The notes beneath the pieces were generated by a model, which saw nothing but the letters and a program-made list of their open reading frames with translations, had not been told where the DNA came from and did not search any database. DNA of 64,000 bases from the NCBI GenBank assembly GCA_026120185.1, contig JANUWF010001217.1, positions 2,774,001 through 2,838,000 of the forward strand. Direction: 5' to 3'. Positions 57,680 to 64,000 of the stretch are shown piece after piece (position 1 is the stretch's first letter; every line of letters starts with the position of its first letter). The translations under genes were made by a program, and so were the position numbers. This DNA is from Voacanga thouarsii (taxonomy: Eukaryota > Streptophyta > Magnoliopsida > Gentianales > Apocynaceae).

Positions 57680-59400
57680 CACTACAAGAAACACATGCTG
57701 ATTATGGTGGCAATTCATGATGCCTGTAGAGCCCTCACTAAATTTTGAGAGTTTTCTGAGGGTTAGTAAGAGAAGGGACAATTCATTGAGGGATTGTCTA
57801 ATTGTAGTTGAACTCTTGCAAATAGCAACAGCTTTGTGAGGAAACAAGTTTGTTTCTCTCTCACAAACTTACGAGGGTTTTGCAAGGGTAAATTGTGGAG
57901 TCAAAACTTTTATAAGACCAAATTGGAAAAAATGGGATATAATTACAAATGTGTAGCTAAGGCCTCGTTGATGAGGTTTAGCTACGACCTTTTAAATTTT
58001 TGTCAATAAATTTTGGTAAAAATTTAAATTAAAGAGGCACTAACAAATCCCTCATATATTGCTAGGTTTAGTTACGATCATAATTTTTTTCTCCAAAAAG
58101 TTTGTTGGAATTTTAAGATGAAAAACTATAGCTAAGCTGCGCAAGTTGTTAGGGTTTAGTTACGACCTTTGAATTTTTTTGTGAGCATATAATATGAAAA
58201 GGTTGTAACTTATCCCTTGCTAATTGTTAGGGTTTAGCTACAGCTATTTAATTTTTTCTCATTAAATTTTTTTGAGAATATAATATGAAAAGACAGTACC
58301 TAAGCCCCTCGCTAATTGCTAGGGTTTAACTACGACTATATAAATTTTTCTCATCAAATTTTTGTGAAAATATAATATGAAAGAGTAATAGCAAAACCCT
58401 TGCTGATTGCTAGGGTGTAGCAAGGGTTTAGCTACTACCATTTAAAATTTTCCCATTAAATTTTTATGAGAATATAATGTGAAAAAGTCGTAGCTAAGCC
58501 CTTGCTGATTTCTAGGGTTTAGCTACAGCATTTTAAAATTTTTCTTATTAAATTTTTGTTGGAATATCATGTGAAAAATCCGTAGCTAAGTTCTCGTGAT
58601 TGCTAGGATTTAGTCACGATTTTTAATTTTTCTCATTAAATTTTTATAGGAATGTAATATGAAAAAGTCGTAGCTACATCTTCGCTTATTGTTAGAAGTT
58701 TAGCTACATCCCCACTAATTAATAGGGCTTATCTTTTTAAATTTTTTCAAGAAATTTTGGGGGAAATATAAAATGCAAATGTTGTAGCTAAGTCCTTACT
58801 AATTGCTAGGGTTTAGTTATGGTCTTTTAAATTTTTCTCGTTAAATTTTTGTGGGAATATAATGTGAAATGGTCATAGCTAAATCTTCACTAATTGCTAA
58901 GGTTTTGCTATGGCTTTTTAAAAATTTTCAAGAAATTTTGGAGGGAATATAATGTGAAAATTCCGTAACTACATCCTAATTGATTGCTAGGGTAAAGCTA
59001 CGACATTTTAAAATTCTTCAAGAAATTTTGGGGAGAATATAATATGAAAATGCCGTAACTAAGTTCTTGCTAATTGCAAGGTGTAGCTACATCCTTTGAA
59101 ATTTTTCGCATTAAATTTTTGTTAAAATATAATGCGAAAAGAAAGTAGCTAATGCCTCATTGATTGTTAGGATTTAGATATGGTCTTTTAAATTTTTTTC
59201 ATCAAAATTTTGTAAGAATATAATATGAAAATATCGTAGCTAAGATTTTCGCTGATTGCTAGGGTTTAGCTATGACTTCTTAATTTTTCAAGAATTTTTT
59301 GGGAAAAAATTAATATGAAAATGTCGTAGCTAAGCCATTGCTGATTGCTAAGGTTTTGCTATGACTTGTGCTTTTTTTTTTTTTTTTTTGGTCAAAACCT
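57680..59400. mobile_element. CACTA-like left end with ~90-bp subterminal array
   Basis: Begins CACTACAAGAAACAC. From about 57950 to 59370 some 16 diverged units of ~90 bp each contain CGTAGCTAAG, CTAATTGCTAGGGTTTAGC and an AAATTTTT...GGAATATAATATGAAAA spacer. The array ends at a T-run (59370-59388). No right end was found. Confidence 0.65.
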
Positions 59401-59560
59401 AAATTTCTTTGATTGCTAAATTTGTGTCTAGTTATATATTTAAAAATATCCTTCAATTTCATCATCATGTGTATCTGAGTGTTTAATTGAGATATGTTTT
59501 AAAATGTACATTTTATTGTACAATAATGTATGTCAATATGCTTGACATGTTAGCTAATTT

Positions 59561-59561
<1 letters not shown>

Positions 59562-59621
<60 letters not shown>

Positions 59622-59744
59622 CTTTAATGTACTTATGTAGCATATAGATATATTGATACATTGATGGTTATGATTGTATATGCATATATGTATATTAGCT
59701 ATATATGTTATACATTAGTGATTATATAAATATGTATGCATCAA

Positions 59745-59777
<33 letters not shown>
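59562..59777. repeat. (CA)n and (GT)n microsatellites
   Basis: (CA)n at 59562-59620 and (GT)n at 59747-59777, about 125 bases apart and mutually complementary. Confidence 0.9.
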
Positions 59778-59780
<3 letters not shown>

Positions 59781-61013
59781 CACTAGAGGGGAGGTGAATA
59801 AGTTTTATGGAAAACAAATGTAAATTTTCAAAGTCTTTTGATAGTTATAAAAAGGAGCCAAAAATATGTGTGTGTTTGAAACCAGATTCACTGTGTTGTT
59901 TTAAATGTGCAGTCAGAGATCTTTCTAATCTATCCTAAATGAAGAGTAGATAGTTTAAATTTAAGATGGGCAGTTAAGATATCAAAAAACTTATTCACTA
60001 TGGAATATAAAAGTTTTAAATCAGATCAATGATTGAAAGGAAAAGGTAGAGTTTTTCTAATATGATGAATAGCAAAAGATGTAGTCATAACATGCAGATT
60101 AAATGCAAGAGAATAGACCTAAATATTTATAATGGTTCTATCTTCAACTGATCTACATCCACTACCTTAAGTACACACTTAAGGATTTTAACACAACCAC
60201 TAAAATCTTTTTTCCAAATCAATGGTAGTAGGCAACACCAATCTTGTATAAGAGAATCACCACACTTGGTTTTACACTCAACCTCTTTACACAAAATAAT
60301 CAAGGCTCACCCCAACTGGGTTTTACTTTCCAAACCTTGATACAGAACAAATCATAGAGAAAATGCAGAAATAACTCACAGATTGAGTAGATATACACTA
60401 GACAAATTTCTTATTGAAAATCGTGTTTAAAGGGCTTTTATAGAGGCAAAAAGCAAAAAGCCACAGCTAGTAATGGTTATTTTTTACTATCAGATTTTTT
60501 ACAATTTTAGACTCACTAATTGGAAGAATGTGCGTCTAAAAAGTGCGTTCAAAACAGCACTATATGCCCAGAGGTATATTTTGAAATGCTACAAATCATT
60601 AGATGGGTATTTTGGATTCAGAGGTCTGTCCAAAATCACTCAATCAAGTTTTTCTGAAAAATCTGAATTGAAAATACCTTCCTTTTTGAAATCATTTTTA
60701 TGTGCTTCATTGTGAAATAAATTAAACCAACATAAAGGGACATAAGAAATACAAGTAATACTTTAAACATAATTTCCTAGTCTACACTTCTTCAAAAATC
60801 TTCAAGATATGCAACTTCTTTGGATTGGATATTCATTTGATCAACCTTTTTAAACTCCATCAACCATGAGTTGTTTAACAGTTCTACTTGCAAGATTTTG
60901 AAAAACCGAGGTCAAATATGTCATATCCAAAAATTCTATCAAATATAAATAAACATGTTAGTCCACATCAATGTTTGTCATAAATAAATATACTGGAGAA
61001 TGTCCTTTGGGCT

Positions 61014-61056
<43 letters not shown>

Positions 61057-61230
61057 ATGTATATGTGTGTGTGCGTGCACGCTCACATGTGTGTATATTT
61101 ATTATAGTTATATAGTATATAGATATATTAATTTGTTATTGGTGATTATTGTGTTTGCATATATGTATATTAGCTATATATGTGTGTGTGTGTGTGTGTG
61201 TGTTATATATTAGTGATTACATATATAAGT
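59778..61230. other. no gene; possible retroelement remnant
   Basis: CTAGAGGGGAGGTGAATAAG at 59784 resembles a motif common in plant LTR elements. (AT)n at 61017-61044 and (GT)n at 61180-61201. Confidence 0.35.
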
Positions 61231-61231
61231 A

Positions 61232-62660
61232 TCACTACAAGAAAAATGATAATTAGCGACGGATATTTGTGACGACTTTTGAGCTATCACTAATTTGGGA
61301 CGAAATAGCAACGCGAGTAAAAAATTTGACAATAAATTTATTTTTTTTACAGTCTATGGCTAATCCATCGCTATTACTGACGGATTAGCGATGGACATTT
61401 AGCTATTACTAATTAGAGACAGATTTGCGACAATTTTTTTAAAATTATTCATTAGTACTAATTAAATTGAAAGCCGTCGCAAATATATCGTTAATTAGTG
61501 ACGGTTTTGTGATGGCCTTTTTTAATATTTAATTAGCACTAAAAAATTAAAGTGTCATAGAAAATCCATTTCTAATTAGCGACAATTTTACGAAGGCCAT
61601 CCAAAATTCAAATTTTAATTTATTTTTTAAAATTTTAAAAAATGCCATTGCAAATCCCTTGTTAATTTGCGACGGCTTTGCAACAGCCAAAAAAATTTGA
61701 AAATAAATTTATTTTTAAAATATTGAAAAAAAATGAGCTGCGCAATCCATTACTAATTAGCGACGGCCATCCAAAGTTAAAAAATAAATTTATTTTTCAA
61801 AATTTAAAAAAATTAACTGTCGCAAATCCGTTGCAAATTTGCGACGGTCATCTAAAATTTAAAAAAATTAGTCGTCGCAAATCCATTAGTAATTAGCAAC
61901 GTATTTGCAATGCCACAAATCCGTTCCTAATTAGAGACGGATTTTTGATGGCTCATTTTTTTTAATTTAAAAAATAATTTTATTTTTAAATTTTAGATGG
62001 CCATTGCTAATTAGCAATGGATATGTGACGGTGTTCCAAAATTTGAAAATAAATTTATTTTTTAAATTTTGAAAAATTAAGCAACATATTTGCAATGTTT
62101 TGTTTTTTTTAATTTTAAAAATAAATTTATTTTTAAATTTTTGAAGGACGTCGCAAGGCTGTTGCAAAGCCATCGCTAATTAGTAACGAATTTGCGACAA
62201 CATTCGAAAATTTGAAAATAAATTTATTTTTTAAATTAAAAAATGAGCCGTCGCAAATCTCTCTCTAATTAGCTATGGATTTGAGATGAAAAATTGGGTT
62301 GTCACAGATCCGTTGCAAATCCCTTGCAAATTCGTCGCTAATTTATAAAAAAATATACTATATAATTAATATATAACACCATAAATTACAAAAACACCAA
62401 TAGCTTAGTGATGGAGCATGTGTTCTCCCATAACAAGGATGCATGTTCGAACCCCGTATCCAACATAATCTCATAATATTTTTATCAGGTCAAGTCCCAT
62501 TAACAGATTCTGGGAGCTAATTACTTAATTTTTTTAAATAAAATTTTTTTACCGTCGCAAATCCGTCACTAAATTAATTAATTTTTAAAATAAAAATATT
62601 TAACCATTGCAAATTCGTCGCTAAATTAATTGATTTTTAAATAATTTTTTTTTACTATCG
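61232..62660. mobile_element. CACTA-like left end with GCGACGG repeats
   Basis: Begins CACTACAAGAAAAATG, then many copies of AATTAGCGACGG, TTTGCGACGG and their inverses, the usual subterminal pattern. No right end is visible. Confidence 0.6.
62390..62520 (+). mobile_element. SINE-like sequence with tRNA-type promoter
   Basis: A box-like TAGCTTAGTGATGGAGCATG (62401) and B box-like GCATGTTCGAACCCC (62441), about 40 bases apart, as in a Pol III promoter. It does not fold into a full tRNA by eye. Confidence 0.4.
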
Positions 62661-62974
62661 CTACTTTAATTATAAACTTAATTATTGAAGCTTGAAAACA
62701 AACAGAATGCATGCACACACAGGCTATAGAAGCCAAAAACGAAAACACATAGAGCACAGCGGAAGGAAAAAATTTATACGTCTGCGCTTAGATATTGTTT
62801 TTGGTGTCGCAGTGGATGATGAAACTATAGGGATTTCTTCATGCTTTGATGATGTCTCTGATTCAAAACCCACAATCCTTCTGCTTTGTCTTGTTTGCAT
62901 GAACGCCGAACCTTTTGAAACACAGAATATTCCACTGCCCAAAGCTTGTTGGTGAAACAATATAGGCGAGGAAA
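62661..62974. other. unassigned short ORFs
   Basis: Overlapping ORFs on both strands (62692-62955 plus, 62724-62960 minus), neither with a known motif. The base composition is less AT-rich than the surroundings. Confidence 0.3.
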
Positions 62975-64000
62975 ACTAGTCTTAATTCTCTTGACTCTCT
63001 GCTATTAATTAGCATATTCAAGAAATACAAGAGAATAGAAGGCTTGTCTGTTATTTTTTTCGTTCACTATTGTATCTCTATTGATACATATAGGTCTTTA
63101 TCAGATAACAAAACACTACGGTTCTTGTATTTCAAAAACCCCCGGTAGTTATCAATAGAAGATGTTTAGTTTAGCCTAAACCTTTTTGATCCGTGAATTT
63201 ATAAAAATCCTTTGGTCCAGGTTATTGGGCCACTAATATTTTTATTATTTTTCTTGGACCCAATAAGTCCAAAAATAATAAACACTAATTATTTATTTTT
63301 TGGGCTTATAAAAATAACCTAATAAATAATTAATGGACCCAAATAAGCTAAAATAACTATTCAAGTCTTTTTATCTAGTTTAGGCCTAAGTTAATTTTTT
63401 TCATTATTCAATGTGGGTTTAGGCCCTGAATAATTAATTAACCAATTAAATCAAATAATAAATTTAATTTAATTTATCTCGTCCTTTTAGTTTATTCAGT
63501 CCAATAATAAATTAGACTTCCTAAATAAAATAAAATTCTCTTTAATTAAGACCATTTTCTCAACTTAAAATTAATTAGGACTTATGAGCTATTTCGATGA
63601 CCAAATAGACACATCGCATTAGCTACTAAAATGTCTAAAATACCCCTACTATATAAATAATTGTGTTTTATATTTTAAATATTTTCTAATATCACCATAA
63701 GAAAATATTGACTCCAAAGACAACACTGCATTAGTTATGTCTCTTACCTATGAGTAAAATGACTAAAAATTCTTCTACATATCACTGCGCATTTAGAGAG
63801 AAGAAAAAGTGTATTAACATCCCTCTAAAAGACATCTACCATCCTTAAGCTTCTAGTCCAATGACCCCCGACTTCTTGGAATATTTTTGCTTTTCAAGAG
63901 AGCTACCTTAAAGCAAATATCCAAGTCATATTTCTCAGAGCCTTGGATATTTGGATCATTCGGACAACTATAAGGGGCGATATAATATAGAAGCTATCTT
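62975..64000. repeat. LTR-like repeat, copy 2 (runs off the window)
   Basis: Same order of blocks as 23395-24440, ending at the window edge. Confidence 0.5.

Noticed and set aside
57950..59370. Regular repeats considered as a CRISPR-like or satellite array
   Set aside because: A plant context, diverged units without unique spacers, and an adjacent CACTA terminus fit subterminal repeats.
62401..62460. Possible tRNA gene
   Set aside because: The A and B boxes are present but no cloverleaf with paired acceptor ends could be drawn.

Overview
The window looks like nuclear DNA of a eudicot plant. It is AT-rich, has intron-bearing plant-type genes, and is packed with plant transposons: Ty1-copia, CACTA/En-Spm, hAT and mariner-like MITEs, and a small TRIM-like LTR element. 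I cannot name the species. All calls were made by eye from the sequence; no search was run.

Only one gene looks intact: an intronless minus-strand gene at 2648-3934 encoding a DUF6817/TPR-like protein. Next to it (747-1688, minus) is an F-box gene of the At1g67623 type with good splice sites but one in-frame stop. From 4.6 to 7.3 kb there are MITEs, including a 1.1-kb hAT-like element nested in another MITE.

The most striking feature is a chimeric Ty1-copia element present twice (7704-12836 and 16834-22015). Each copy has ~354-bp LTRs, a tRNA-Met-like primer site and a polypurine tract. Between a gag remnant and an RT/RNase H remnant, each carries a four-exon RWP-RK (RKD-like) transcription-factor gene on the opposite strand with its introns kept. 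Copy 2 has a perfect 5-bp target-site duplication (TACTT), so the composite moved as one unit. Both cargo genes are now broken, by different lesions.

The stretch 13-16.8 kb holds MITEs with a direct duplication and a ~97-bp inverted repeat. From 22 to 27.5 kb there are degraded retroelement pieces, a ~120-bp TTA microsatellite, and a hAT MITE with a perfect 8-bp duplication. At 27.5-32.5 kb there is a three-layer nest: a copia remnant, broken by a TRIM-like element (duplication CTACT), which is broken in its last three bases by a 2.7-kb CACTA element (duplication ACA).

From 33.1 to 39.1 kb, and again at 56.0-56.2 kb, exon-sized fragments of five unrelated host genes all lie on the minus strand: a tonoplast sugar transporter, a PDR/ABCG transporter, a PP1 phosphatase, a KIWI/PC4 coactivator and an NFS2/SufS cysteine desulfurase. 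A repeated putative element end sits beside them, suggesting Helitron-type gene capture. This region was later split by a 15-kb Tnt1-like copia element (40724-55880), itself split by a 9.5-kb CACTA element (45396-54901) with degenerate TnpD- and TnpA-like genes.

The last 7 kb hold two CACTA-like left ends with tandem subterminal repeats, a SINE-like tRNA promoter, dinucleotide microsatellites, and part of a long LTR-like repeat also seen at 23.4-25 kb.
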